A stretch of DNA of 64,000 nt, taken from contig CAZJRI010000007.1 in NCBI GenBank assembly GCA_964548025.1, forward strand, positions 7,648 through 71,647, read 5' to 3'. Origin of the DNA: JAHRVQ01 sp964548025. Lineage in GTDB: Bacteria; Pseudomonadota; Gammaproteobacteria; Pseudomonadales; Azotimanducaceae. Under the pieces are notes generated by a model that searched no databases, was not told where the DNA came from, and saw nothing but the letters and a program-made list of their open reading frames with translations. The translations under genes and the position numbers were made by a program. Below are positions 55,168 through 63,685 of this stretch, piece after piece (positions within the stretch are counted from its first letter, which is position 1; the number at the start of each line of letters is the position of its first letter).

Positions 55168-56107
55168 ATGGATGAATTCGAGATAATCAAACGCTACTTC
55201 GTTGATCCGGATATATTTGAATCTGATCACCTGGTAGTTGGTCCTGGAGACGACAGTGCTGTTTTGCGGGTGCCTGATGGCAGCGATCTTTGTGTATCAA
55301 CGGATACCCTGATTGAAGGTGTTCATTTCCCCTCGGGGATCAATGCAGGTGTTGTTGCCAGTCGGTCGCTGGGTGCAAACCTGAGTGATCTTGCAGCGAT
55401 GGGAGCAGATCCTTATGGCTGCACCCTGGCTTTAACCCTTGCAGACTATTCGGAAGAATGGCTGACTGAATTTTCTGCAAAAATGCGACAGGTTCTACAT
55501 GATTACAAGCTATCACTATTTGGCGGTAATCTTGCCAGGGGTCAGCTCTCGGTAACTGTCAACATCATGGGACTGGTACCCAGAGATCAGAGTTTGCTGA
55601 GGTCTGGACGATGATATTTATGTCACCGGTCATCTTGGAGATGCAGCAGGGGGGCTTGCGATTATTCGGGATAAGATGGAGGTCGATCATCCCACGCTGC
55701 TGGCACGATATATGAATCCTGCACCAAGAATTTCAATCGGCAGGGCGCTCCGAAATATTGCGACCTCAGCCATCGATATATCAGACGGCTTTTCCGCAGA
55801 CCTTGGCCATCTATGCCGGTCGAGTGGAATGGGTGCTTCGGTAGAGCTCGATTTAATCCCGGTATCGGAGTCACTGGTTTCAGCCTTTGGTCAGGAGAGT
55901 GCGCTCAATATGGCGATTCAGGGTGGTGATGACTATGAACTCTGTTTCACGGCACCTGAGCGGTGTGCCGGTTCGATCAGGGAACTGATGCAAACCGAAG
56001 GCGTCACAATAACCTGCGTCGGTAAGATCAGGGCGGGGAGCGGAGTGGAAATAACTGACAGCGAGGGAAGTCTCGTGCCTCATACCGCCGGATACAAACA
56101 CTTTTAA
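55168..56107 (+). pseudogene. thiL: Thiamine-monophosphate kinase ThiL, frameshifted
   Basis: ThiL phosphorylates TMP to TPP. The first frame (from 55168) gives the N-terminal half with GPGDDSAVL and the STDTLIEGVHFP metal site, then stops at 55614 after LLRSGR. The correct sequence resumes in another frame from about 55613 (DDIYVTGHLGDAAGGLAIIR) and runs to the true stop at 56107 (SAIDISDGFSADLGHL, GGDDYELCFT). A net shift of one frame lies between SG and DD, where relatives have a few extra residues; two missing bases (GA in GGAGACGAT) would restore it. It may be an assembly error or a real lesion. The stop overlaps pgpA by one base. Confidence 0.88.
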
Positions 56108-56586
56108 TGGACCTCCGCAGAAAAGCATTCTCTGATCCCTGGTATTTTCTTGCGTTGGGTTGCGGTACAGGATTGTCAAGATGGATGCCAGGTACCATCG
56201 GTACCTTGTTTGCTTTACCATTTTGTTTTCTGTTCCAAATGTCGGGTATCGTTGGATACCTTGCTATTGTTTTGATTGCATTGCTCTTTGGTGTCTGGTT
56301 GTGTGGCAAAGTTGCTGATGACATGCAGGTTCAGGATCCGTCCAGTATCGTCTGGGATGAGTTCGTAGGCATCTGGATTACACTATTTATGTTACCGGAT
56401 GGCTGGTATTGGCTGATCGCTGGATTTGTTTTGTTTCGAATCTTCGATATCCTGAAACCATGGCCGATAGGATGGCTTGATAAAAACCTGAAAGGTGGAT
56501 TTGGGATTATGATGGATGATGTCGCGGCAGGTATCCTGAGTCTGAGTGCCATTCAACTGGCAGCTTTTGGATTGGATCAGATATGA
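56107..56586 (+). CDS. pgpA: Phosphatidylglycerophosphatase A
   Basis: PgpA dephosphorylates phosphatidylglycerol phosphate in the inner membrane. The 159-residue protein has about four membrane helices and the family motifs GTGLSRWMPGTIGT, VWDEFVGIW and MMDDVAAGIL. It overlaps thiL by one base, as usual. Confidence 0.93.
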   Translation: MDLRRKAFSDPWYFLALGCGTGLSRWMPGTIGTLFALPFCFLFQMSGIVGYLAIVLIALLFGVWLCGKVADDMQVQDPSSIVWDEFVGIWITLFMLPDGWYWLIAGFVLFRIFDILKPWPIGWLDKNLKGGFGIMMDDVAAGILSLSAIQLAAFGLDQI

Positions 56587-57221
56587 GAATAGTCGGTGGA
56601 TTATTAATACTGTTTCTCTTTTTGAACACCTCTGCAAGTGAGGTGGAGATTGATGTCCTCGGCCTGTTCAAGAACGCCGCGCTACTGAATATAGAAGGGA
56701 ACAGGATTCTTCTGAAGGTAGGGGATCGCTCTCCCCAGGGCGTAGAACTCGTGAGCGCTACCAGCAAAGAGGCTGTTATCAGGTTGTCTGGCGAGACGAT
56801 TACACTGAACCTGAGCAGTCGTATCGCTGCCGAGTTTGATGCGGCCGAAACAGTTTCTGTATCGATTATGTTGAATGATGCAGGTCAGTACAGAACTACA
56901 GGGAGTATCAACGGCAGACCCGTTACCTTCCTGGTTGATACGGGTGCAAATATTGTTGCGATAAATTCACGGATGGCTGCAACGCTGGGTGTTGATGCGA
57001 GTAAGGGAAGGATTATGCGCGCCACGACCGCCAGCGGGGTGATCGAGTCAAGACAGGTCACGCTAAATTCAGTGAAAGTGGGGGGGATTCAGGCAAAGAA
57101 TGTTCAGGCGGCAGTGATCCAGGGTGACTTTCCCCAGGAAATATTACTCGGCATGTCGTTTTTGCGGAATGTAGAAATCAGGGAAAACGCAGGAGTTATG
57201 CAACTTACAGCCAAGTTCTGA
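56583..57221 (+). CDS. Retropepsin-like aspartic protease (periplasmic)
   Basis: The 212-residue protein has an N-terminal signal peptide (to about residue 18) and a C-terminal retropepsin-like domain with the catalytic motif FLVDTGANIVAI and a second conserved segment (EILLGMSFLRNVEI). It fits the TIGR02281-type clan AA protease family. It overlaps pgpA by 4 bases. The substrate is unknown. Confidence 0.82.
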   Translation: MRIVGGLLILFLFLNTSASEVEIDVLGLFKNAALLNIEGNRILLKVGDRSPQGVELVSATSKEAVIRLSGETITLNLSSRIAAEFDAAETVSVSIMLNDAGQYRTTGSINGRPVTFLVDTGANIVAINSRMAATLGVDASKGRIMRATTASGVIESRQVTLNSVKVGGIQAKNVQAAVIQGDFPQEILLGMSFLRNVEIRENAGVMQLTAKF

Positions 57222-57295
57222 TAGCTGACTCAAGCAAGAGTTAGCACAAGGTGAACTGCCCTGATAAAATTCCACGAAATTGATTGGAGATAAAA

Positions 57296-57892
57296 GTGAC
57301 AGCTATTTTTGTTGCATCTTCGAAGTTGCCAACGCCTTTTGGCGAATTTATGTTACACGGCTTCGAAGATTCAGAAACAGGTCAGGAACACGTTGCGATA
57401 ACGCTGGGAGATGTGACTACCGGCGGACCTGTTCTGTGTCGGGTTCACTCGGAATGTCTCACCGGAGACGCATTATTCAGCATTCGATGTGACTGTGGGG
57501 CGCAACTCCAATCGGCGTTGAAGAGGATATCTGAGGAGGGCCGGGGCATGGTCCTTTATCTCAGGCAGGAAGGCAGAGGTATAGGCCTTATCAACAAGGT
57601 GAGAGCCTATGAATTACAGGATGAAGGTGCTGATACCGTAGAAGCCAACGAACGGCTCGGATTCGATGCCGATTTACGTGATTATTCGATCTGCAAGAAT
57701 ATGTTCAGCTACTTCGGGATAACCAGGATTCGTCTGATGACGAACAATCCAGTGAAAGTAACCGCCTTGTCAAAATTGGGTATTGAGATTGTTGATCGTC
57801 TACCGCTCGAGACAGGCCATAATGATCATAATGCCAGATATCTGGCGACCAAAGCGGGCAAACTGGGGCATCTGTTTGGGAAGAAAGAATAA
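57296..57892 (+). CDS. ribA: GTP cyclohydrolase II
   Basis: RibA opens the imidazole ring of GTP, the first step of riboflavin synthesis. The 198-residue product has the zinc site (HSECLTGDALFSIRCDCG) and the GTP-binding segment YLRQEGRGIGL. Start GTG 57296 is chosen because GGAG (57286-57289) lies 6 bases before it; the upstream TTG 57284 overlaps that site. It is monofunctional: no ribB domain precedes it. Convergent with dxs. Confidence 0.93.
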   Translation: MTAIFVASSKLPTPFGEFMLHGFEDSETGQEHVAITLGDVTTGGPVLCRVHSECLTGDALFSIRCDCGAQLQSALKRISEEGRGMVLYLRQEGRGIGLINKVRAYELQDEGADTVEANERLGFDADLRDYSICKNMFSYFGITRIRLMTNNPVKVTALSKLGIEIVDRLPLETGHNDHNARYLATKAGKLGHLFGKKE

Positions 57893-57903
57893 GCTCAGAA
57901 TGC

Positions 57904-59817
57904 CTATTCTGGTTGAATCCTTGCGATGGTCGAGTCATTCGTGGCGAGTCTTGCTTTTATCGCTTCCAATATCCCTTCAACATCCAGCCCACATGCAGCC
58001 CGCATATTGCTTGGTTTGTCCTGATAGATAAAAGTATCAGGCACCCCCAGATTGAGTATATCGACTTGAAAATTGTGTTTGAGCAGGTATTCGTTAACAG
58101 CAGAGCCTGCGCCACCCTGTAGGCTGTTTTCCTCCACCGTTACAAGCAGCTTGTGTCCTACCGCCATCGTAGTGAGCACTTTCTCATCCAGCGGTTTTAC
58201 AAACCGCATATCGACGACGCTGGCGTTCAGTTCCTCAGCGATTGATTCGGCTGATTCAACCATTGAGCCAAATGCCAGGATGGCAATATCAGTTCCCTTT
58301 CTCAAAACTCGGGCTTTACCGATTTCAAGTGCAGTCATCTTCGGGTCTATTTCAACCCCTGGACCCTTGCCCCGTGGATAACGGATTGCTGCGGGACCGT
58401 CGTGCATATAACCGGTATAGAGCATCTGGCGGGCTTCATTTTCGTCCGATGGTGCCATGACGATCATATTTGGAACACACCGCAGGAAAGAAAGATCATA
58501 AACACCGGAATGGGTGGGTCCATCTTCCAGGAGCCCGGCGCGATCCACCGCAAAAGTAACATCCAGGTTCTGTAACGCGACATCGTGAATAAGCTGATCA
58601 TAAGCCCGCTGCAAAAAAGTAGAATAAATTGCCACCACAGGTTTTGCCCCCTGACAGGCAAATCCAGCAGCCAAAGTGACTGCATGCTGCTCTGCAATTG
58701 CCACATCGTAGTAGCGATCCGGGTACGAGTTTGCAAATTCGACCAGATCGGAGCCTTCTTTCATCGCAGGTGTAATGGCCACCAGAGACGGATCTTCTTC
58801 TGCCATATCGCATAACCAGCGACCGAATATATTCGAATAGCTTGGTGAATTGCTCGTTTTTACCTCGGTTTCAAGCGGCTCGATTTTTGAGAGTGAGTGA
58901 CTGGCCTCAGGGGAAGCTTCAGCAGGTGCATAGCCCTTTCCCTTTTGGGTCACAACATGCAGAAACTGGGGACCTTCAAGGTCCTTGATATTCTCAAGGG
59001 TGCCAATCAGGGCACCGATGTCGTGGCCGTCAATCGGGCCGATATAGTTGAGACCAAGTTCGTCAAACAAGGTACCGGGTACAACCATACCTTTCATATG
59101 CTCTTCTGTTCTCCTGGCGAATTCCCATGCATGGGGAATATGACTCAGGATTTTCTTACTTCCTTCGCGCATTGACAGATACAGTCTTGACCCCAGGATT
59201 CGGGCAAAATATTTTGACAATCCACCGACATTGCGAGAGATCGACATGGCATTGTCATTCAGGATCACCAGTATCGCAGCTTTGGTGTCGGCAACGTGAT
59301 TCAGGGCTTCAAATGCCATTCCCGCAGTTATAGCCCCGTCGCCGATGACAGCGACTGTGCGCTGGTTCTCACCCTTCATCTGTGCCCCAATTGCCATCCC
59401 TAGCGCGGCGCTTATTGATGTTGAAGAGTGGCCAACCCCGAAAGTATCGTAAGGACTTTCGCTTCGAACAGGAAATGGCGCCACACCCTCTGGTTTTCTC
59501 AGGCGATTCATCATTTCACGCCGACCTGTCAGGATTTTGTGTGGATAGGTCTGATGACCAACGTCCCACACAAGCTGATCGTGTGGGGTATCAAAAACAT
59601 AGTGCAGGGCCAGCGTTAATTCGATGACACCAAGACCGGCTCCGAAGTGTCCGCCTGTCTGACCGACGGTATAGATCAAGAAATTGCGCAGTTCGTCACT
59701 CAGTTCATCGAGTTGGTCCTGCTCAAGACTGCGTAAATCAGACGGCTCGTGAATAAGATCCAACAGAGGCGTATGAGGGCGCTCCAGCGGAATTTCGGTG
59801 AATATTCGTTTCTGCAT
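57904..59817 (-). CDS. dxs: 1-deoxy-D-xylulose-5-phosphate synthase
   Basis: Dxs condenses pyruvate and glyceraldehyde 3-phosphate with TPP to start the MEP isoprenoid pathway. The 637-residue product (E. coli 620) shows GDGAITAGMAFEALN (TPP motif), GPIDGHD, AIAEQHAVT and EDGPTHSGVYDLS. Last of the xseB-ispA-dxs operon; TPP supply links it to thiL upstream on the other strand. Confidence 0.95.
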   Translation of the reverse strand: MQKRIFTEIPLERPHTPLLDLIHEPSDLRSLEQDQLDELSDELRNFLIYTVGQTGGHFGAGLGVIELTLALHYVFDTPHDQLVWDVGHQTYPHKILTGRREMMNRLRKPEGVAPFPVRSESPYDTFGVGHSSTSISAALGMAIGAQMKGENQRTVAVIGDGAITAGMAFEALNHVADTKAAILVILNDNAMSISRNVGGLSKYFARILGSRLYLSMREGSKKILSHIPHAWEFARRTEEHMKGMVVPGTLFDELGLNYIGPIDGHDIGALIGTLENIKDLEGPQFLHVVTQKGKGYAPAEASPEASHSLSKIEPLETEVKTSNSPSYSNIFGRWLCDMAEEDPSLVAITPAMKEGSDLVEFANSYPDRYYDVAIAEQHAVTLAAGFACQGAKPVVAIYSTFLQRAYDQLIHDVALQNLDVTFAVDRAGLLEDGPTHSGVYDLSFLRCVPNMIVMAPSDENEARQMLYTGYMHDGPAAIRYPRGKGPGVEIDPKMTALEIGKARVLRKGTDIAILAFGSMVESAESIAEELNASVVDMRFVKPLDEKVLTTMAVGHKLLVTVEENSLQGGAGSAVNEYLLKHNFQVDILNLGVPDTFIYQDKPSNMRAACGLDVEGILEAIKARLATNDSTIARIQPE

Positions 59818-59906
59818 AGGCGGCGAAGTTTACATCATATCGTGTCGGGGAGCCTCCCCTGGTTACGGTTCCTGTTAATGGTCAGGTAGCTCCTGCTATA
59901 GGCCAA

Positions 59907-60779
59907 TCAATGATCCCTGTTTGCGATGAAATCCGTCAGTTGAAGCAGCATCTCTGCTTTTACGCCCAGAGGATTCAATGCTTCGATCGCCTGAACTCGG
60001 AGCTGATCCAGATAAGCAACAGCTTCGTTCAAGCCGTATGTCGAGGTGAAGGTAGGTTTATTCAGTGATTGATCTGCACCCTGTTTCTTACCCATGATTC
60101 TCGTATCGCCGGTTTCATCGAGAATGTCGTCTTTTACCTGAAATGCCAAACCAAGGGCGTACCCAAATGTTTGTAGCGCATGGGTAATCTCTGAATCAGC
60201 ACCGGAAATAATCGATCCTGACATCACACTGGCTGAGATTAGATCCCCGGTTTTGCGGCGATGCATATTCTCAAGTTCAGAGTCGGTTAGCTTGCTGTCT
60301 GTCGCATGAAGATCGATCATCTGACCCGCTACCATACCGTTGCCTCCCACGGCCCGGGCAATCAGATTAATCAATTTAACGCGAATTTCAGGATCAAGTT
60401 GACTTTCGTCAGCGATTAACTCGAATGCCAGAGATTGCAGGGCGTCTCCTGCGAGGATCGCTGTAGCTTCGTCAAACCGAACGTGTACAGTCGGCTGGCC
60501 TCGACGCAGATCATCGTCATCCATCGATGGCAGGTCGTCGTGGATTAATGAATAGCAGTGAAGGCATTCAATAGCGGTCGCCGTTCGGTCACACAAAGCA
60601 GGTGGGGTATCAAGTGCCTCTGCCGCCAGGTAGACCAGCAGGGGACGTATCCGTTTGCCACCGTTAAATACACCGTGTTGCATGGCGTTGCGTAGTGAAT
60701 TGGATTCAGTGACCTGATCGAGATGCAGTTTTAATTGGTTGGTGACGCGATCCCGGTAGGTCTTGAATGCATCAGTCAT
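59907..60779 (-). CDS. ispA: Farnesyl diphosphate synthase
   Basis: IspA makes farnesyl diphosphate. The 290-residue product has the two Asp-rich motifs DDLPSMDDDD and DDILD and the family NGGKRIRP. An upstream in-frame ATG at 60812 exists, but ATG 60779 (MTDAFKTYRD) overlaps the xseB stop by 8 bases and gives the usual length. Confidence 0.94.
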   Translation of the reverse strand: MTDAFKTYRDRVTNQLKLHLDQVTESNSLRNAMQHGVFNGGKRIRPLLVYLAAEALDTPPALCDRTATAIECLHCYSLIHDDLPSMDDDDLRRGQPTVHVRFDEATAILAGDALQSLAFELIADESQLDPEIRVKLINLIARAVGGNGMVAGQMIDLHATDSKLTDSELENMHRRKTGDLISASVMSGSIISGADSEITHALQTFGYALGLAFQVKDDILDETGDTRIMGKKQGADQSLNKPTFTSTYGLNEAVAYLDQLRVQAIEALNPLGVKAEMLLQLTDFIANRDH

Positions 60780-61011
60780 CTTCCCTCTCGTCGAAAGGTT
60801 CTGATTCTGCACTACCGTTTTTTTCGATAAGAAGATTTACCTTCTGTTCAGCCTGTTTGAGTGCCTGTTGGCATTCTCTCGTCAGTTTGATGCCTTCCTC
60901 GAATGTCTTGAGTGAGTCTTCAAGGGAAAGGTCCCCGGACTCCATCTTTTCAACGAGTCCTTCAAGCTTGTTGAGAGATTCCTCAAAAGGATAGCTCTTT
61001 TTTGCCGCCAT
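60772..61011 (-). CDS. xseB: Exodeoxyribonuclease VII small subunit
   Basis: The 79-residue coiled-coil subunit has the typical pattern (FEESLNKLEGLVEKMESGDL, GIKLTRECQQAL). It leads the xseB-ispA-dxs operon and is divergent from pomA across 163 bases. Confidence 0.94.
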   Translation of the reverse strand: MAAKKSYPFEESLNKLEGLVEKMESGDLSLEDSLKTFEEGIKLTRECQQALKQAEQKVNLLIEKNGSAESEPFDEREDD

Positions 61012-61174
61012 TGATTACCCTGGGTGGCTAATACCTAGCCCAACTGAGTTGCAGCCCAAATGAGCTGTATTCTGCTGCAACCTTACTGACCGACTTCGTA
61101 AAGGTCAATGCGAACGTGCAAGCGCAAGAAAGCATACTAAACTTCGAGTATTAAGATGGATTTTTGGAGAACCT

Positions 61175-61939
61175 ATGGATCTGGCGACGATTATCGGCCT
61201 GGTTGGTGCATTCGGCATCGTGGCATATGCGATGATCCTGGGCGGTGACGTTGGATTGTTCGCTAACGCCCCGTCATTCCTCATCGTGATAGTAGGTTCA
61301 ACATTTGCCGTCCTGATCAAGTTTGGTCTGAGTCAATTTCTTGGCGCATCAAAAGTAATTGTTAAGGCATTCAAATTTAAAATCGATACTCCCCAGGAAG
61401 TTATTGAGGAGGTTGTCGAACTGGCTGATGTCGCAAGGAAAGGTGGCTTGCTGTCGCTGGAAGGTCGGGAGGTGAGTAACAGTTTTCTTGAAAGCGGTAT
61501 TCAGTTACTTGTGGACGGGCATGATCCTGATGTCGTCAGAACATTATTGGGTAAAGATCTCAAACAGGGTATCGAAAGACATGAGTGGGGGAAGAAGATA
61601 TTTGAAAGCCTTGGTGAAGTCTCCCCTGCAATGGGCATGATTGGCACATTGATTGGTCTGGTGTCGATGCTGGCGAATATGAATGATCCGAAAACTATCG
61701 GTCCATCGATGGCTGTCGCTTTGTTAACAACTTTATATGGTGCAATGGTTGCGACGATGTTTGCATTGCCAATGGCGGACAAACTTCATCTCAGATGTAC
61801 GGAAGAAAGCCGTGTGAAGAACCTCATTATCGATGCACTGCTTGCAATTCAAAGCGGTCAGAATCCCCGTGTCATAGAGGCAATGCTAAAAACATATTTG
61901 CCTGAATCGGACCGGCTGGTAGAGGAAGAAGTCGAGTGA
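61175..61939 (+). CDS. pomA: Sodium-type flagellar motor stator protein PomA (MotA family)
   Basis: PomA with PomB forms the ion-channel stator of the flagellar motor. The 254-residue protein starts MDLATIIGLVGAFG and has four membrane helices and the conserved ERHEWGKKIF cytoplasmic region, APAMGMIGTL-like loop (SPAMGMIGTLIGLVSMLANM) and QSGQNPRVI. Similarity is to Vibrio PomA, including the pomA-pomB position next to xseB-ispA-dxs, which suggests Na+ drive. TGGAGA precedes the ATG. Confidence 0.92.
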   Translation: MDLATIIGLVGAFGIVAYAMILGGDVGLFANAPSFLIVIVGSTFAVLIKFGLSQFLGASKVIVKAFKFKIDTPQEVIEEVVELADVARKGGLLSLEGREVSNSFLESGIQLLVDGHDPDVVRTLLGKDLKQGIERHEWGKKIFESLGEVSPAMGMIGTLIGLVSMLANMNDPKTIGPSMAVALLTTLYGAMVATMFALPMADKLHLRCTEESRVKNLIIDALLAIQSGQNPRVIEAMLKTYLPESDRLVEEEVE

Positions 61940-61978
61940 TGTTCAGTCTATCAGCATGGTTAGAGGGAGTAACCGACA

Positions 61979-62950
61979 TTGGATGAAGTCGAACAAGATG
62001 CGCCGTGCAAACAGAAGATTGCACCGTGGGTAATGACATTTGCCGATCTCATGTCATTGCTGATGTGCTTTTTTGTGCTTCTTCTGTCTTTTTCAGAAAT
62101 GGATGCCCTTAAATTCAAGCGTCTGGCGGGATCAATGAATGAAGCGTTTGGCGTTCAAAACAGACTCAACGTTGATGATATACCCAAAGGTACCAGTATC
62201 ATCGCGCAGGAGTTTTCTCCTGGTCGACCTGACCCAACTCCAATAAATGAAATCTGGCAAAAGACAACCGATTTGACAGAAAGCAGTCTGGAGGTTGCCT
62301 GTCTCGATACAGGAAGCAGCAATGCCGGTGAAAAAGGCGACGCTGTAAAACTGGTCATAATGAACAAGTTAAAGGAACTGATCGGTGAAACTGAACAGGA
62401 TGCTCTTACCATTGCCAGTGCGCTAAGCCAACAGATTCAGGATGGTATGCTTGAAGTCGAAACTGAAGGCCGAAAGATAACGATCAGGGTAAAAGAGAAA
62501 GGCTCGTTCAGGTCAGGTTCTGCGACACTGAGTGAGAAATTCAAACCAACACTGGCAGTAATCAGAGAAGTTGTGCTGGGCACGCCGGGTACTATTTCAG
62601 TTGAGGGTCATACAGACAGTATCCCCATAAATACCCGGTTATTCTCATCGAACTGGGCGCTATCATCTTCGAGGGCTGTTTCGGTTGCCCACGGTTTGTT
62701 TGAAGGGGGAGATCTCAGACAGGACAGGTTTTCCGTAAAGGGGTATGCTGAAACCCGGCCGCTGGTATCCAACGACAAGGCAGTTAACAGGGCTAGAAAC
62801 AGACGGGTTGAGATTGTAATTTCTCAGGGCCTCGACGCTGAAACTGATGAGCAGCTCAATTCAATCAAAAAGATTGATCCGACCCTGTATAGCGAAATCA
62901 AGAATGAATTCGAAACTCAGTTCCAGTTGTCAGAAGACGAGATATTCTGA
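61979..62950 (+). CDS. pomB: Sodium-type flagellar motor stator protein PomB (MotB family)
   Basis: The 323-residue protein has one membrane helix with the ion-binding Asp (WVMTFADLMSLLMCFFVLLL, Asp at about residue 23), the PomB-like plug region (DIPKGTSIIAQEFSPGRPDP), and a C-terminal OmpA-type peptidoglycan-binding domain (VEGHTDSIPI, NRARNRRVEIVIS). TTG start at 61979 with GAGGGAG upstream. Confidence 0.93.
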   Translation: MDEVEQDAPCKQKIAPWVMTFADLMSLLMCFFVLLLSFSEMDALKFKRLAGSMNEAFGVQNRLNVDDIPKGTSIIAQEFSPGRPDPTPINEIWQKTTDLTESSLEVACLDTGSSNAGEKGDAVKLVIMNKLKELIGETEQDALTIASALSQQIQDGMLEVETEGRKITIRVKEKGSFRSGSATLSEKFKPTLAVIREVVLGTPGTISVEGHTDSIPINTRLFSSNWALSSSRAVSVAHGLFEGGDLRQDRFSVKGYAETRPLVSNDKAVNRARNRRVEIVISQGLDAETDEQLNSIKKIDPTLYSEIKNEFETQFQLSEDEIF

Positions 62951-62961
62951 GGGGAGTAGAA

Positions 62962-63546
62962 ATGGCATTGACTGAGGAAGAAAGACGACGTTATTTCAGG
63001 ATTGAAGATACAGTCGGTGTTGCATGGGAGGTTGTTAGTGGTCGAGAGGCGGTGCAGCGTCAGGAAGAGATGTCCAGGGAAGATTATTCCGCACCAGGTC
63101 GTCTGTACCAGGTTGAAAAACAACTGCAGGTCCTGATTGACAAGCTACGGATTCAGAATCCTGAATTTGCCGAGGCGCTCGAATTACTGAATGTTAAATT
63201 CAGTAGTCTCAAAGAAAAGCAGACAGCGGAGAGAGGTTATCGGAGCAATTCTGATATCAAGAAAGTAAGTATCAGCGCTTGTGGAATCTCGTTTACCGAT
63301 AGCGAAAGGATGGCACCAGGCACAAAGCTGGCTTTGGATCTGACGCTTTTACCGACAGACCTGCATGTCCATACGATAGGTGAGGTTATTGATTGTCTTG
63401 AGGGAGAGAAAGTTGGAGACTGGATACACCGGATAGATTTCTGTGGTATGCGATCTGAGGACGAAGAACTGATGGTCCAACATATCGTCAAGCGCCAGGG
63501 TAAGCTAATAAAGGCTCAAAGAGAAAACGAGAATAAAAACACTTAG
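62962..63546 (+). CDS. PilZ domain protein downstream of pomAB
   Basis: The 194-residue cytoplasmic protein has an RRRYFRI segment near the N-terminus (the PilZ RxxxR site), a helical insertion (about 45-95), and a SISACGISF segment matching the second PilZ motif, with Ser in place of the usual Asp/Asn. PilZ proteins bind c-di-GMP; coupling to stator genes suggests control of flagellar rotation. Binding capacity needs the altered motif to be tolerated. It lies 11 bases after pomB. Confidence 0.72.
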   Translation: MALTEEERRRYFRIEDTVGVAWEVVSGREAVQRQEEMSREDYSAPGRLYQVEKQLQVLIDKLRIQNPEFAEALELLNVKFSSLKEKQTAERGYRSNSDIKKVSISACGISFTDSERMAPGTKLALDLTLLPTDLHVHTIGEVIDCLEGEKVGDWIHRIDFCGMRSEDEELMVQHIVKRQGKLIKAQRENENKNT

Positions 63547-63587
63547 CGCGACCATTCACATTCGAGGCGATATCGGGTTATGCTGAT

Positions 63588-63638
63588 GTTCGAAGCGACG
63601 TGTTCGAAGTAAAGTGTTCGTCACAAGAAAGCGTTCGA
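63588..63638. repeat. Degenerate GTTCGA-core repeats before the cytochrome c' gene
   Basis: GTTCGA or GTTCG occurs at 63588, 63602, 63616 and 63633, spaced 14, 14 and 17 bases, within the 139-base gap after the PilZ gene. It resembles the tandem units before orn and dnaB. Confidence 0.6.
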
Positions 63639-63685
63639 TAAAAACAAGAACATAAACCCTTAGCATAATTCCGGATGGGGATCGT

